From positions 1 through 64,000 of the forward strand of contig JAPVLO010000380.1 in NCBI GenBank assembly GCA_027257055.1: DNA of 64,000 bases, read 5' to 3'. Both the position numbers and the translations under genes were made by a program. The notes under the pieces were generated by a model that saw only the letters and a program-made list of their open reading frames with translations, was not told the DNA's origin and ran no database searches. This stretch comes from Cephalopachus bancanus (taxonomy: Eukaryota > Chordata > Mammalia > Primates > Tarsiidae). Below, in pieces: positions 33,618 to 45,737 of this stretch; the first letter of the stretch is position 1, and each line of letters begins with the position of its first letter.

Positions 33618-33905
33618 GCCGGGCTCGGTGGCTCAGCCTGTAATCCCAGCGCTTTGGGAGGCTGAGGTGAGTGGATTGCCTGAGCCCGCGGGTTCGAGAC
33701 CCGCCTGGGCAGCGAGACCTCATCTCTACAATAAAGCAAAAAATCAGCCGGGCATGGTAGTGCGTGCATGCCTTTAATTCCGGCTACTTGGAAGGCTGAG
33801 GCGGAAGGATCGCGGGAGCCCAGCAGGTCGAGGGTGCGGTGGCCGGAAGCGGCCACTGCACTCCAGTCTGGGCGACAAAGTGAGACTCCAACTCAAAAAA
33901 AAAAA
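33618..33905 (+). mobile_element. Young-type Alu close to the ANAPC1 CpG island
   Basis: 'gccgggctcggtggctcagc' to 'gactccaactcaaaaaa'. It carries the 'gtggccggaagcggccac' hairpin. Confidence 0.95.
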
Positions 33906-33949
33906 GCTTAGCGCCTGAGCATCCCAAAACCAGCTCACGGAGGTTGAGG

Positions 33950-34560
33950 GCCAATCTAGAAGCTGAGGCCGCACAGGAACGCCGGGTCTAACTCAGGAAA
34001 GAGGTCGGCGAGGAGTGAGCGGCGAGGCGCACCCCAGCCCCCAGGCCGGGAGTCCCCTCAGCATCGGGGAACGCCCAGGGCCCGCCGGGAGTTCCAGCTC
34101 TCTGGCCAGGAGCCCACCGAGGACAGGTCGACCTCGGAGCGGGTGCAAAGGTCACCCGGCGCACTACGGAGCGCCGGGCGTTGCGGGCCCAGGCCCCCCG
34201 CACCTGTGTAACTCGGGACGCGTCAGGCGCGGCGAGCCCCGGCTGCTCCCCGGAGGCGCGGGGGCCGAGGAGGCCCGAGGGCAGCGGCGGGGTCGGTGAC
34301 GGTGACTCCTCCGCTGCGGCAGCTTCTCATCCCCTCTCCCTCCCTTATTCCGGAGGAAGAACGGGCAGCAGCAAATAGGCGCGACTACTGAAGGCAGGCA
34401 GGCAGGTTGGCAGGCGTGCGAGACGTTCAAATGGACGCGTCCATCTTGGCTTTCCCGTCCTGCCTTGCGCTGAGGCGGGGCAGCGCGGAATGTGCGCAGC
34501 GTCCCAGCGGCCCGGCGCCTGCGCAGTTGCGGTGAGAGCGCGCCGAGCAGGACTAGTTTG
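33950..34560 (-). promoter_or_regulatory. ANAPC1: CpG island and promoter of ANAPC1
   Basis: There is dense CpG and no TATA box. 'cggcgcctgcgcagttgcgg' near 34510-34530 has an NRF1-like core (GCGCCTGCGCA). On the transcript strand 'ccaagatggac' at about 34434-34444 resembles a YY1 element, which is often found just inside start sites. The start site itself is not proven. Confidence 0.75.
34204..34440 (-). other. ANAPC1: ANAPC1 untranslated exon 1 (candidate)
   Basis: On the minus strand a donor 'cacag|gtgcgg' falls at 34204/34203 in the island. The 5' end is set only by the YY1-like motif, so both limits are inference. Exon 1 of human ANAPC1 is untranslated. Confidence 0.4.
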
Positions 34561-34924
34561 AGACTGCCTTGTCTTTCACCACTGAACCGACCCTAAAGCA
34601 GGACTGTCTCAGCGAGGGTCCATATAGTGACAGGACCTTCCTGGCATCCAGATCGTGTCACTAGAGGCCTGAAATGTCTCCTAACCTACGTTAGCTTTTT
34701 CTGACTTTTCACTTCCACCCCCAACCCCACATGGAGGTATGTACCTCCAGGCTGGGGGTGGTATTGGGGGGTTGCTGATTTTTTCTTTGTGCCAGTACAC
34801 TATAGCCTTTTGGGGTCCAGGCTCTGAAAAGTTGGTGAAGGATGAGAAGGTCCTCATGGGAACGTTCTTGTAGCTTACGAGCTTCACAGACACTTCCCCA
34901 GGCGATCCACGCACCCACGTTAAG

Positions 34925-35440
34925 AACATGAGCTTTATCCCTCCCTCCCTGTCTGTGGGTTCATTTGTGCAGTGTTACACTTATGGGAACGAGAACACAT
35001 TTCTGCACCACAGAAAAGAATTTCAGAACGAATCCAAAGTATAAATTCAAGAATTTATTAGGAAAAAGACACTCGTGGAAAAGCGCGGGTGACAAAGTCT
35101 CTAAATTTCCTTTTGCTTTTGCCACTAACTCCTCTGCCTAAGGGGGTCCAGACGACGAACACAGGAGCTCCTGTTATCTCCATCATCCTCCCACTCTCCT
35201 CTGCTGGAAATCAAGGCACCCACCTGGCTCAGAATACAAAGGCCCTGGCAGAACCCTGCTGGCTGCCAACCCACTGCAGGTCTGTTGTGTCTTCCCAACA
35301 AGTATGAATTACCTTTACGGCTCCTGAGATTGCATTTTGGATGCAGAGTTATACTCAACATTATAAAATATTGTAGACCACTTTTGTTACTGTACTCTTT
35401 CCAGTAGATAGTAAAATTCCCCGTGTATAATTGGTATTCA
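34925..35440 (-). mobile_element. Possible class I endogenous retrovirus LTR, antisense
   Basis: Read on the minus strand, 'cctaataaattcttgaattt' followed by 'aattcttttctgtggtgcag' and 'gtgtaacactgcac' resembles the poly(A) and R/U5 part of class I LTRs. Ends are not defined and no internal viral genes are seen. Old and inactive. Confidence 0.4.
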
Positions 35441-35573
35441 AAATAATTAAGTAAATAAAATTTCCATTTCTCACTTTTAATCCATCTGTGACAAAATTAT
35501 TCATCTCTGCATTAGTAGCTATTGCTGCCAATAAATGTTACCACAAATTTTGTGGCTTAAAATAACAACACTT

Positions 35574-35869
35574 GGCCGGGCATGGTGGCTCAGTCTGTAA
35601 TCCCAGCACTTTGGGAAGCCAAGGCAAGAGGATTGCCTGAGCGTGGGGGTTCGAGACCAGCCTTGGCAACTTGGTGAGACCTCATCTTTAAAATAAATCA
35701 CACACACACACAAACTAGCCAGGTGTGGTGGCGTGCATCTGTAGTTTCAGCTACTGAGGCAGAAGGATCACCTAATCTCAGCAGGTCGAGGCTGTGGTGA
35801 CCATGAGCATGCCACACTGCACTCCAGCCTGGGCAACAAGAGTGAGACCAAATTTAAAAAAAAAAAACA
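35574..35869 (+). mobile_element. Alu dimer with CA-tract in the middle linker
   Basis: 'ggccgggcatggtggctcag'; the linker has become 'cacacacacacac'. Confidence 0.93.
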
Positions 35870-35870
35870 G

Positions 35871-36170
35871 GCCGGGCTTGGTGGCTCAGCCTATAATCCC
35901 AGCACTTTGGGAGGCCAAGGTGAGTGGATTGCCTGAGCCTCTGAGTTCAAGACCCGCCCGGGTCTTGGCGAGACCTCAACTTGGCGAGACCTCATCTCTA
36001 CAATAAATCAAAAATTAGCCAGGCATGGTAGCACGCGCCTATAGTTCCAGCTACTTGGAAGGCTGAGGCAGAAAGATTGCCAGAGACCATCAGGTCGAGG
36101 CTGCGGTGGCCAGGAGCGTGCCACTACACTGCAGTCTGGGCAACAGAGTGAGACTACAACTCAAAAAAAA
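35871..36170 (+). mobile_element. Alu dimer with small internal duplication
   Basis: 'cttggcgagacctca' is present twice in the first monomer (near 35955-35995). Confidence 0.94.
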
Positions 36171-36215
36171 CCAAAACAGTTATGTCATAGTTTCTGTAGG
36201 TCAGGAGCTAAGTGG

Positions 36216-36419
36216 TTAACCACAAGTACAATTAATTAACTATAGCAAGACTGTGTTTTATGAATTTATTCTGTTTTCCAATAAATAATTCACAGACTTG
36301 AAGTCAACTCATACATAGGGGTTAGAATTTATATTTGAAGTACAATGACTAATGCAGGCTTTCCCAGGACTGGTGTTTTCTAGGACTGGAGATTTCCAGT
36401 TTTAAGTACTTGTTGTTAA
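36216..36419. mobile_element. TTAA-bounded repeat unit, copy 1
   Basis: TTAA at 36216 and 36416. The ends 'ccacaagtac' and (complement) 'caacaagtac' are inverted. The inside, 'gtgttttatgaatttattct' and 'ttagaatttatatttgaagt', recurs at 37791-37985. It splits the older LTR-like repeat. Confidence 0.55.
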
Positions 36420-36567
36420 CAGACTTTATTGCCTTCTTGGCTTGCATGGTTTAGATGAGTCCTCTGCTTTGGGTTTCACAAGGCTACAATCAAGATGTTG
36501 CTTAGGGTTGTGGTCTCATCCGAGGCTCTAATAGGGAAAGTTCTGCTTCCAAGCTCACTCAGAATTT

Positions 36568-36860
36568 ACAGGCTCATGCCTGTAATCCCAGCACTTTGGG
36601 AGACCAAGGTGGAAGGATTGCTTGAGCCAAGGAGTTCAAGACCAGTCTTGGCAACATAACAAGACCTCATCTCTATAAAAAAAAAATCAAAAAATTAGCT
36701 GAGCATGATGTCATGTGCCTGTAATCCCAGGACGGGACTTGGGAGGCTGAGGCAGAAGGATCACCTGAGCCCAGGAGTTTGAGGCTGTTGGTGAGCCATG
36801 AGCATGCTTCTACATTCCAGCTTGAGTGACAGAGTGAGACCTACACTCAAAAAAAAAAAG
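36568..36860 (+). mobile_element. 5'-truncated old Alu
   Basis: It starts 'caggctcatgcctgtaatcc' and ends 'agacctacactcaaaaaaa'. Confidence 0.88.
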
Positions 36861-36920
36861 ACTAAGGGCTTCACTATTTTCCTGGGTATAGGTCAGAAGT
36901 TGCCTTCAAAAACTAGAGGC

Positions 36921-37204
36921 AGCCGGGCTCGGTGGCTCAGCCTGTAATCCCGCGCCTTTGGGAGGGTGAGGTGAGTGGATTGCCTGAGCCCGCAGGTTCG
37001 AGATCTGCCTGGGCAGGCGAGACCTCATCTCTACAATAAATCAAAAAATTAGCCGGGCGTGGTAGCGCGTGCCTGTGATTCCGGCTACTCGGAAGGCTGA
37101 GGCGGAAGGATCACCGGAGCCCAGCAGATCGAGGCTGCGGTGGCCGGGAGCGGCCACTGCACTCCAGTCTGGGCGATAGAGTGAGACTCCAACTCAAAAA
37201 AAAA
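36921..37204 (+). mobile_element. Young-type Alu
   Basis: It is near consensus: 'gcctgtaatcccgcgccttt' and 'ggccgggagcggccactgca'. Flanked by 'aaaaactagaggc' on both sides. Confidence 0.96.
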
Positions 37205-37217
37205 AAAAACTAGAGGC

Positions 37218-37790
37218 CACCCACAATTACTTACCATGCCGGATTCCCCACAGTTATCTAAGCATGCAGGCCAAGAAGGCAATAGAGTCTACTAACAGCA
37301 AGTAAATACATTCTTACATACTCTCATCACAAAAGTGATATCCCATCACCATTGAGAATTAGAAGCAAGTCACACTCGGGGAGGACATTATACAAGGAAG
37401 CAGGGATCATTGCTCAGAAGCAGCCTTTTAGGGCCTTAAACATCACATTTTACTCAAGAGAGTGGCGTACCAGGTTCCTGCTCCTTTCTGTGCTCTTGCA
37501 GGTATCTCCCCTCAGCCCTTCCTCACCAGGCCTGCACAGGACCCCAGGACAGACCCCATCTCACCCTCTAGTTCTCTAAGTCTCAGAAACTACCCAGAGG
37601 ACTTTTATTAAAGCAAAGGTTTTGCCTTTTTAACTACTGCAGAGAAGCAGACAAAACAGGCTGCTTCTCATACACCTAAAATCACACTTAATTTTTATCA
37701 AGTATGAAAGACTCACAAAGTCAGAGGGCAAAGAAAAGGGAAAAACATAAAATAAGGAGTTCACTACATGTTCATTTATATTGTAAGTGG
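37218..37790. other. Tail of the LTR-like repeat and unassigned sequence
   Basis: To about 37440 it follows the LTR-like element. 37441-37790 is unassigned. Confidence 0.4.
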
Positions 37791-37985
37791 TTAACAACAG
37801 GTACAGTTAATGATTATAGCATGACCGTGTTTTATGAATTTATTCAATTTTCTGATTTACAGATTTGAAGTCAACCTCATGCATAGGCATTAGAATTTAT
37901 ATTTGAAGCAGAATGATCAACCATGCAGACTTTCCTAGGACTGGGGTTTTCTAGGACATGAGAGTTTCAGTTTTAAAATGAAATA
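37791..37985. mobile_element. TTAA-bounded repeat unit, copy 2
   Basis: 'ttaacaacaggtacagttaa' at the left end, then 'gtgttttatgaatttattca', 'ggcattagaatttatatttg' and 'ctaggactggggttttctag', in the same order and strand as copy 1. The right end does not show the second TTAA. Confidence 0.55.
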
Positions 37986-38159
37986 TCCAGAGCAAACTGC
38001 AATTACTGGCCACCCTAATTTGAAGTGAATAAAGATAGGCTTTATATACGTGAGCAAATTACCTCTGGTGACCTTGGGTACTGGAACATTTAAGGAAAAT
38101 GAATAGTCTATTTAAAGGAAAGCAGTAAAAAAAAACAAAAAAACTAGTAAATCAAAAGA

Positions 38160-38252
38160 TTTGAGCCCATAAGTTAGAGGCTGCAGTGAGTAATGAGTGT
38201 GTCACTGCACTCCATCCTGGACAGCAGAATAAGACTACAGCTCTTAAGAAAA
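38160..38252 (+). mobile_element. Alu 3' fragment
   Basis: 'gaggctgcagtgagtaatga' to 'gactacagctcttaagaaaa'. Confidence 0.75.
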
Positions 38253-38257
38253 TACAT

Positions 38258-38550
38258 GGCCGCGTGTGGTGGCTCAAACCTGTATCCCAGCACTTTAGGA
38301 GGCCAAGGTGAGAGGATTGCCTGAGTCCACGGGTTCATGACCAGCCTGGGCAACATAGTGAGACCTCATCTCTACAATGAATCAAAAAATTAGCCAGGCA
38401 GTAGCACATGCCTGTAGTTCTGGCTACTTGGTAGGCTGAAGCAGAAGGATTGCTGGAGCACAGCAAGTTGATGCTGGGGTGGCCATGAGCATGCCATTGG
38501 ACTCCAGCCGGGGTGACGGAGTGAGACTCCAACTCAAAAAAGAAAAGAAA

Positions 38551-38583
<33 letters not shown>
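38258..38583 (+). mobile_element. Alu dimer ending in (CA)n
   Basis: 'ggccgcgtgtggtggctcaa' to 'gactccaactcaaaaaagaa', then 15 CA repeats to 38583. Confidence 0.93.
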
Positions 38584-38625
38584 CTTAATAGCATTTTAAA
38601 TAAACTTTGTTTGTTAAAACTTTTA

Positions 38626-38757
38626 GGCCAGTTACAGTGGTTCATGTCCGTAATCCCAGCACTTTAGGAGGCCAAAATGGGAAGATCACTGGAGACCAGA
38701 AGTTCAAGACTACCCTGGGCAATAGAGCAAGACCCTGTCTCTAAAAAATAAAAACCA
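38626..38757 (+). mobile_element. Free left Alu monomer
   Basis: 'ggccagttacagtggttcat' to 'gaccctgtctctaaaaaata', no second monomer. Confidence 0.8.
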
Positions 38758-39055
38758 AGCCAGGTTCGATGGCTCAGCCTATAATCCCGCACTTTGGGAG
38801 GCTGAGGTGAGTGGATTGCCTGAGCCCGTGGGTTCAAGACCCACCTGGGCAACTTGGTGAGACCTCATCTCTATAATAAATCAAAAAATTAGCCGGGCAT
38901 GGTAGTGCACACCTGTAGTTCCAGCTACTTGGAAGGCTGAGGCAGAAGGATCTCCGGAGCCCAGCAGGTCGAGGCTGTGGTAGCTGGGAACATGCCATTG
39001 CACTCCAGTCTGGGCAATGGAGTGAGACTCCAACTAAAATAAAATAAAATAAAAT
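38758..39055 (+). mobile_element. Alu dimer
   Basis: 'gccaggttcgatggctcagc' to the tail 'ctaaaataaaataaaataaa'. Confidence 0.93.
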
Positions 39056-39318
39056 AGGCCAGGTGCAGTGGCTCACACCTATAATCCCAGCACTTTGGGA
39101 GACCAAGGTGAGAGGATTGCCTCAGTCCACGGGTTCAAGACCAACCTGGGCAACTTGGTGAGACTTCATCTCTACAATAAATAAAAAAATTAGCCAGACG
39201 TGATGGTGCATTCCTGTAACTTCAGCTACTTGGAAGGCTGAGATGGAAGTGATCGCTGAGTCAGCGGGTTGAGGTTGCAGTGGCCATGAGCATGCCACTG
39301 CACTCCAGCCTGGGTGAC
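39056..39318 (+). mobile_element. Alu dimer, clipped by an antisense fragment
   Basis: 'ggccaggtgcagtggctcac' to 'cagcctgggtgactga'. It has no A-tail because the next fragment begins at once. Confidence 0.9.
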
Positions 39319-39494
39319 TGAATAGCTGGGACTACATGTACACACCACTACACCTGACTAATTTTTTTTTTTTTTTTAGATACAGGATCTCGCTATGTTA
39401 CTCAGGCTGGTCTCAGTCTCCTGAACTTAAGCAATCCTCCCACCTTAGCCTCCCAAAGTGCTGGGATTACAAATGTGAGCCACCGTGCCCAGCC
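39319..39494 (-). mobile_element. Antisense Alu fragment
   Basis: 'atagctgggactacatgtac' to 'gagccaccgtgcccagcc'. With the previous copy it makes an inverted junction. Confidence 0.85.
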
Positions 39495-40686
39495 ACTGTA
39501 TAATATTTAGCTAACGTTACTCAGAGTGCTTCTGTAGACAAGACTAATCAACAAATATCATTAATTATAACAGAATCATTATTATATGTTTTACTTTATT
39601 AGCTTATAATCTACATGACAATCTTACATGGGATTGCATTTTCTGAATTCTGAGGGTTTAGTTGGTACAAGATACTAATTAAAGGATGTTTCATTCGAGT
39701 TTGAACAAGTATACCAGTTAAGTTGGTGCCTAGAGACAAAGAAAAAAAGCTTTTTAATATGCTCATTAAAATAGAATATAATCCATAATTAGATCGAAAG
39801 CAGGTTTTGTGGCTCCTGGGTTATGCTGTCTGCGTTCATGACTCTTGTCTCCTTCTGGACTAAATAATCTTACATCCTGCCTTATTCCTTTAGTGCAGGT
39901 TGACGATGTCTGTACTGGCAATGTCAGTTTATACTAGGATGTTTGTACCTAGGGTACAGTCCTCAAGTGCAGCTCTTCTGATGTTTCCTCCAGGAGACCA
40001 CTTACTCTTGGGCAAGCTAGAGCCCTGCAAAGGAAATAATGGCCGGTTTTCCCTATTTTGTTACATGCCCTTTGTTATAGTACTTGTCCAGGCAGATTGT
40101 GGCTCAAGTTAGGGGCACAGTTTGAACATTTAGTAAGACTTTATTGTTGTCACAAGAGGGTCTCCCTCACATCTTGAACAGACCCATGTGAATATTTTGG
40201 GGCCCTCCCTAATTTCTTTTGAGGGAAAAGAGAGAGAAAGCCACATTCTCAGAACCTGTGATTTCTCAGCAGGATCCGAGACATGGAAGAAGCCAGAAGC
40301 AATCATTCACTGCTTCTTCATTCAGTTGTTATCCAAACCAAACAAAATTATCCTAAAAGTATCTCCTCTTTGTTCTCCACAATATATAAAGCCAATTTAA
40401 AATATTTTATTCAATCTTTACTCACATTTGTTCCCTACATCAAAGAAATCAGATATACTTAGATGGCACATGTAATGATAACATTTGTAACCTATGTATA
40501 CCACCAAACTGAGAGACAGAGAAAGATATAGAAAGAGTTATAGACAAGCCATTCTAAAAGACTAGTATATCTTGCTTTCGTGAGAAAGGAAAAATGCATT
40601 TTTTTTCCTTTTAAAACACATATAAAAAGAACTATAAGCTTAGGTTTTACCACTTTAGCTATGGGTCCCAAGAAAATATGAAACTC
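39495..40686. other. Intergenic, about 1.2 kb with no recognised element
   Basis: Mixed composition with short open frames (70 codons or fewer) of no known family. It may include a decayed LTR near 39990-40390 ('cacaatatataaagcc'), but this is weak. Confidence 0.35.
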
Positions 40687-41420
<734 letters not shown>

Positions 41421-41458
41421 TCCTGGCAGATCTCCAGATAGCCAGCCATTCCTAAGAA

Positions 41459-41738
41459 ACTCGGTAGTTCAGCCTGTAATCCCAGTGCTTTGGGAGGCCG
41501 AGGTGAGTGGAATGCCTGAGCCCACGGGTTCGAGACCCACCCAGGCAACTTGGCAAGACCTTTTCTCTACACTAATTAAAAAAAAAAAAATTAGCCGGGT
41601 GTGGTAGCGCACGCCTGTAGTTCCAGCGACTTGGAAGGCTGAGACGGAAGGATCACCGGAGCCCAGCAGGTCAAGGCTGTGGTGGCCAGGAGAGTGCCAA
41701 CTCAAAAAAAAAAAAAAAAAAAAGAAAGAAAGAAACTA
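41459..41738 (+). mobile_element. Young-type Alu, 5' clipped
   Basis: It begins at 'actcggtagttcagcctgta' and lacks part of the 3' end ('caggagagtgccaactcaaa'); long A-tail with (GAAA)n. Confidence 0.92.
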
Positions 41739-41756
41739 CGAGAGCAAAACTTCTAA

Positions 41757-42053
41757 TTTTTCTTTTTCTTTTGAATCGGAGTCTCACTCTGTTGTCCAGG
41801 CTGGAGTGCAGTGGAACACTCATGGCCACTGCAGCCTTGACCTACTGGGCTGAGGAGATCCTTTCGCCTCAGCCTTCCAAGCAGCTGGAACTATAGGCAT
41901 GCCCTACCATGCCCAGCTTATTTTTTTATTTATTGTAGGGACGAGGTTTCACCAAGTTGCCCAGGCTGATCTCGAACCCATGAGCTCAGGCAATCCTCTT
42001 GCCTTGGCCTCCCAGAATGCTGGGATTACAGGCTTGAGCCACCATGTCCGGCC
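41757..42053 (-). mobile_element. Alu dimer, antisense
   Basis: 'gaatcggagtctcactctgt' to 'gagccaccatgtccggcc'. Confidence 0.93.
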
Positions 42054-42143
42054 AGACCTCTAATTTCAGCATGTTTTTCAGGAAACGGAATCTTTGATAT
42101 GTACCATCTCCATTCCTTCATCAAGCTATAAGAACAAGAAACT

Positions 42144-42438
42144 TAGCCGCTCGGTGGCTCAGCCTGTAAACCCACGCTTTGGGAGGCTGAGCTGAGTGGA
42201 TTGCCTGAGCCCGTGGGTTTGAGACCCTCCTGGGCAACTTGGTGAGACCTCATCTCTACAAAAAAAAAAAAAAAAATCAGCCAGGCATGGTAGTGCATGC
42301 CTGTAATTCTGGCTATTCGGAAGGCTGAAGAGGAAGGATCGCCAGAGCCCAGCAGGTCGAGGTCGAGGCTGCAGTGACTGGGAACGGCCACTGTACTCCA
42401 GTCTAGGTGACAGAGTGAGACTCCAACTCAAAAAAAAC
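42144..42438 (+). mobile_element. Young-type Alu in the tandem array
   Basis: It starts 'agccgctcggtggctcagcc' and has a 6-base 'ggtcga' duplication near 42357. Confidence 0.93.
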
Positions 42439-43012
42439 CAAGAAACTTATTTTGAGGATGGTTTTGGCAAGTAGAATGAAGTGTTTTGCATGTACTATCT
42501 CGACTCCTCTGCAACTACAAAGGCAAAACCCTTGGACTATGAGTATTGTGTTCAGGAAGCGAAATGAAGTTGCTTTCAAGCATCAAGTGTAGTTTCCCAA
42601 TAAAGTATAAGTTCAGTTTCCCAATAAGCTACAAAATTGGGACCTCCATACTTCTGATAGGTTCTTTAGCATGCTGAATAAAGTCTCCCATGTCTACCAC
42701 CTCAATTTCCCCCAGTTTTCAAGTGCAGGACACTTGTGCCTCCAGTACAGTTTTATGCTGACTTGAGATACTTCTAAGCACCATTTCAGTGTCCTGGTGA
42801 ACTACACTGTGTAAGCATTTGTACATCCTAGATGCTGTTCAGCATGATGGAAGGATGGTCTTGCCTCCACTATCTCTAGTTTCCAAAAGCTGCAAGCATC
42901 TAATCTTTCCAGCTTGCCGTTCACCTCCCTAGATTCAGTCTCTTACATATACCGATACTTGTACTTCTCATATGTAGTTGACAGTGATGATTTGAGCCTC
43001 TTAAACACAACA

Positions 43013-43325
43013 TCTGGTTGGGTGCAGTGGCTCACGACGGTAATCCCAGCACTTTGGGAGGTGGAAGTGAGAGGATTGCCTGAGCCCAGGGGTTCAAGAC
43101 CAGCCTGGGCACCTTAGTGAGACCTCCTCTCTACAATAAAATCCAAAAATTAGCCAGATGTGGTGGCACACGCCTGTAGTTCCAGCTACTTGGAAGACTG
43201 AGGAAGAAGGATAGCCTGAGCCCAGCAGGTTGAGGCTGCGATGGCCATGAGCATGCCACTGCACTCCAGCCTGGGCAACAGAGTGAGACTCCAACTCAAA
43301 AAAACCCCACCAAAACAAAAAAACC
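43013..43325 (+). mobile_element. Alu dimer in the tandem array
   Basis: 'gttgggtgcagtggctcacg' to 'gactccaactcaaaaaaacc'. Confidence 0.93.
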
Positions 43326-43867
43326 ACAACGCCTGACTTTGCCTTCCCCACCCCCACAAATTACTTCCCCACCCCCACAAATTGCTTCCCCATCCTCACA
43401 AGTTACTAGCTGGACACTAGTATTTCCAGTCTGTTGTTTAGCACATGGAATGAGATGTCATGCATGCTTCATCATCAAACCCAATCAATTTCAAGAGTTG
43501 GGCACTTGGCCTCCTAGTATGTGGTTGAATGTACTGAATGAAGTGTACCACCAGAACTCTCAGTTTCATGACAAATTATAAGTGCCCAACAACAGAACTT
43601 CCACTGTGTTTTTCAGCACCATGAAAACATCCACCATCTAATTTTTCAAACAGACTGTAATGCTGATACTCTTACTTCTCATACTTTTTTCCAGAGCACC
43701 GAATGGACTCTCTTACATGCAAAATATCACTCCCCCAATAAACTACAAAAGCTCAGCCGATGGCCTTCTGTTCTTTGTTCAATACACAGAGGGGCATCTT
43801 TAAATGGCACCATCCCACTTCTAATAGAATGGGAGATAAGACAGTTTTACTTCCAGTAAATTATTCA

Positions 43868-44203
<336 letters not shown>

Positions 44204-44408
44204 AAAGACGGTCCAACCAACCACAAAATAAAACACCTTTATTCCCTGATTGTGTTATCGTACTGAATTTCACTTTGCAACAACTATGAAAACTATTGTG
44301 TCATGAGTGTTCATTCCAGCAGGCCTGGAACTAGCCTGTGCTGTTTTGCTAAAGTTCCTGCAGGGCACTGACCCCTGATCAAGGGCCTGAGCATACTGAT
44401 TTACTGTT

Positions 44409-44662
44409 GCTTTTTTTTTTTTTGAGTTGGAGTCACACTCTGTTGTCCAGGCTGGAGTGCAGTGGCACACTCATGGCCACTGCAGCCTCGACCTGCTGGG
44501 CTTAGGCAATCCTTCCGCCTCAATCTTCCAAGTAGCTGGAACTAAAGGTGCATACCATGACACCTGACTAATTTTTTTATTTTTTGTAAGGATGAGGTCT
44601 TGCCAAGTTGCCCAGGTTTCCCAAAGTGCTGGGATTACAGGTGTGAGCCACTGTGCCTGGCC
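44409..44662 (-). mobile_element. Alu, antisense, with deletion
   Basis: 'gagttggagtcacactctgt' to 'gagccactgtgcctggcc'; about 40 bases missing in the second half. Confidence 0.9.
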
Positions 44663-44737
44663 AATTCAATATTTTGAATGGATTACATGACCTACAGCAT
44701 AGTCCTCCAAAGGCTGTATACCTATGCTGCCAGTATG

Positions 44738-45043
44738 TTTTTTGTTTGTTTTTTTGAGTTAAGGTCTTACTCTGTTGCCCAGGCTGCAGGGCACTGGCAC
44801 AATCATGGATCACCACAGCCTCAACCTTCTGGACTCAGGTGATCCTTCTGTCTCAGCCTCCCAAGTAGCTGTGACTACTGTGTGCACCACCACACCTGAC
44901 TATATTAAAAAATTTTTTTTGTGTAGAAACTGAGGTCTCACTATTTTACCCAGAGTGGTTCCTAACTCCTGGGTGCAAGCGATCCTTCCACTTTGGCCTT
45001 CCAGAGTGCTGGGATTATAGGTGTGAACCACCGAGCCTGGTCT
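44738..45043 (-). mobile_element. Old Alu dimer, antisense
   Basis: 'gagttaaggtcttactctgt' to 'gaaccaccgagcctggtc'. Confidence 0.9.
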
Positions 45044-45053
45044 ATTTCTAGTA

Positions 45054-45338
45054 TTTTTTTTTTTGAGTTGGAGTCTCACTCTGTCGCCCAGACTGGAGTG
45101 CAGTGGCTGCTCCCGGCCACCGCAGTCTCGACCCACCGGGCTCCGGCGATCCTTCCGCCTCAGCCTTCTGAGTAGCCAGAATTACAGGTGCGCGCTACCA
45201 CGCCCGGCTGATATTTTGATTTATTGTAGAGATGAGGTCTCACTGCCCAGGTGGGTCTCAAACCGGCGGGGTCAGGCAATCCACTCACCTCAGCCTCCCA
45301 AAGGCGCGGGATTACAGGCTGAGCCACCAAGCCCAGCT
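45054..45338 (-). mobile_element. Young-type Alu, antisense
   Basis: 'gagttggagtctcactctgt' to 'gagccaccaagcccagct'; flanks 'tatttctagtat' at 45042 and 45339. Confidence 0.95.
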
Positions 45339-45445
45339 TATTTCTAGTATATTTTTAAGCACATTGAATGGGGTCTCTTCTATGCACCATCTAAATTACT
45401 CAAGAAACTACAAGATGCTTATACTTCCCTTAAGATTTTTTGCAT

Positions 45446-45737
45446 TTTTTTTTTTTTAGTTGGAGTCTCACTCTGTAGCCCAGGCTGGAGTGCAGTGGCA
45501 TACTCACGGCCACTGCAGCCTGGACCTACTGGGCTCAGGTGATCCTTCTGCCCCAGCCTTCCAAGTAACTGGAACCACAGGCATGTGCCACTACACCCGG
45601 CTAATTTTTTTTTTTAATTGTAGAGATGCGGACTTGCCATGTTGCTCAGGCTGGTCTCGAACCCCTGAGTTCAGGCAATCCTCTCACTTCCACCTTCCAA
45701 GTGTTGGGATTACAGACTTGAGCCACTGTGCCTGGCT
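45446..45737 (-). mobile_element. Alu dimer, antisense
   Basis: 'agttggagtctcactctgta' to 'gagccactgtgcctggct'. Confidence 0.93.

Larger units (their letters stand above)
1..34440 (-). other. ANAPC1: ANAPC1 gene, 5' part (exons 1-13; gene continues past position 1)
   Basis: ANAPC1 encodes APC1, the largest scaffold subunit of the anaphase-promoting complex/cyclosome, the nuclear and cytoplasmic E3 ubiquitin ligase that marks cyclin B and securin for destruction. Twelve coding exons read from 30537 to 4829 with proper acceptors and donors, and their phases join without a break (213, 162, 52, 101, 83, 74, 146, 221, 210, 96, 91 and 66 coding bases). The joined product is about 505 residues, nearly identical to the human N-terminus as I remember it, with no stop or frameshift. 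APC1 is about 1944 residues in human, so roughly a quarter is here. The window ends inside the following intron. Introns are packed with Alus. The promoter is the CpG island near 34.4 kb; MERTK lies divergently upstream. Confidence 0.97.
35515..37440 (+). mobile_element. Ancient LTR-type (MLT1-like) repeat, heavily interrupted
   Basis: 'gctattgctgccaataaatg', 'ttttgtggcttaaaataaca', 'gtcctctgctttgggtttca', 'ggttgtggtctcatccgagg', 'tagaggccacccacaattac' and 'gacattatacaaggaagcag' follow an old mammalian element. It is broken by four Alus and by the unit at 36216-36419. The class is uncertain. Confidence 0.6.

Noticed and set aside
34015..34430. Open frames of 60-95 codons in the ANAPC1 CpG island
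   Set aside because: Several frames on both strands are open at once, as expected from GC-rich DNA; no homology seen.
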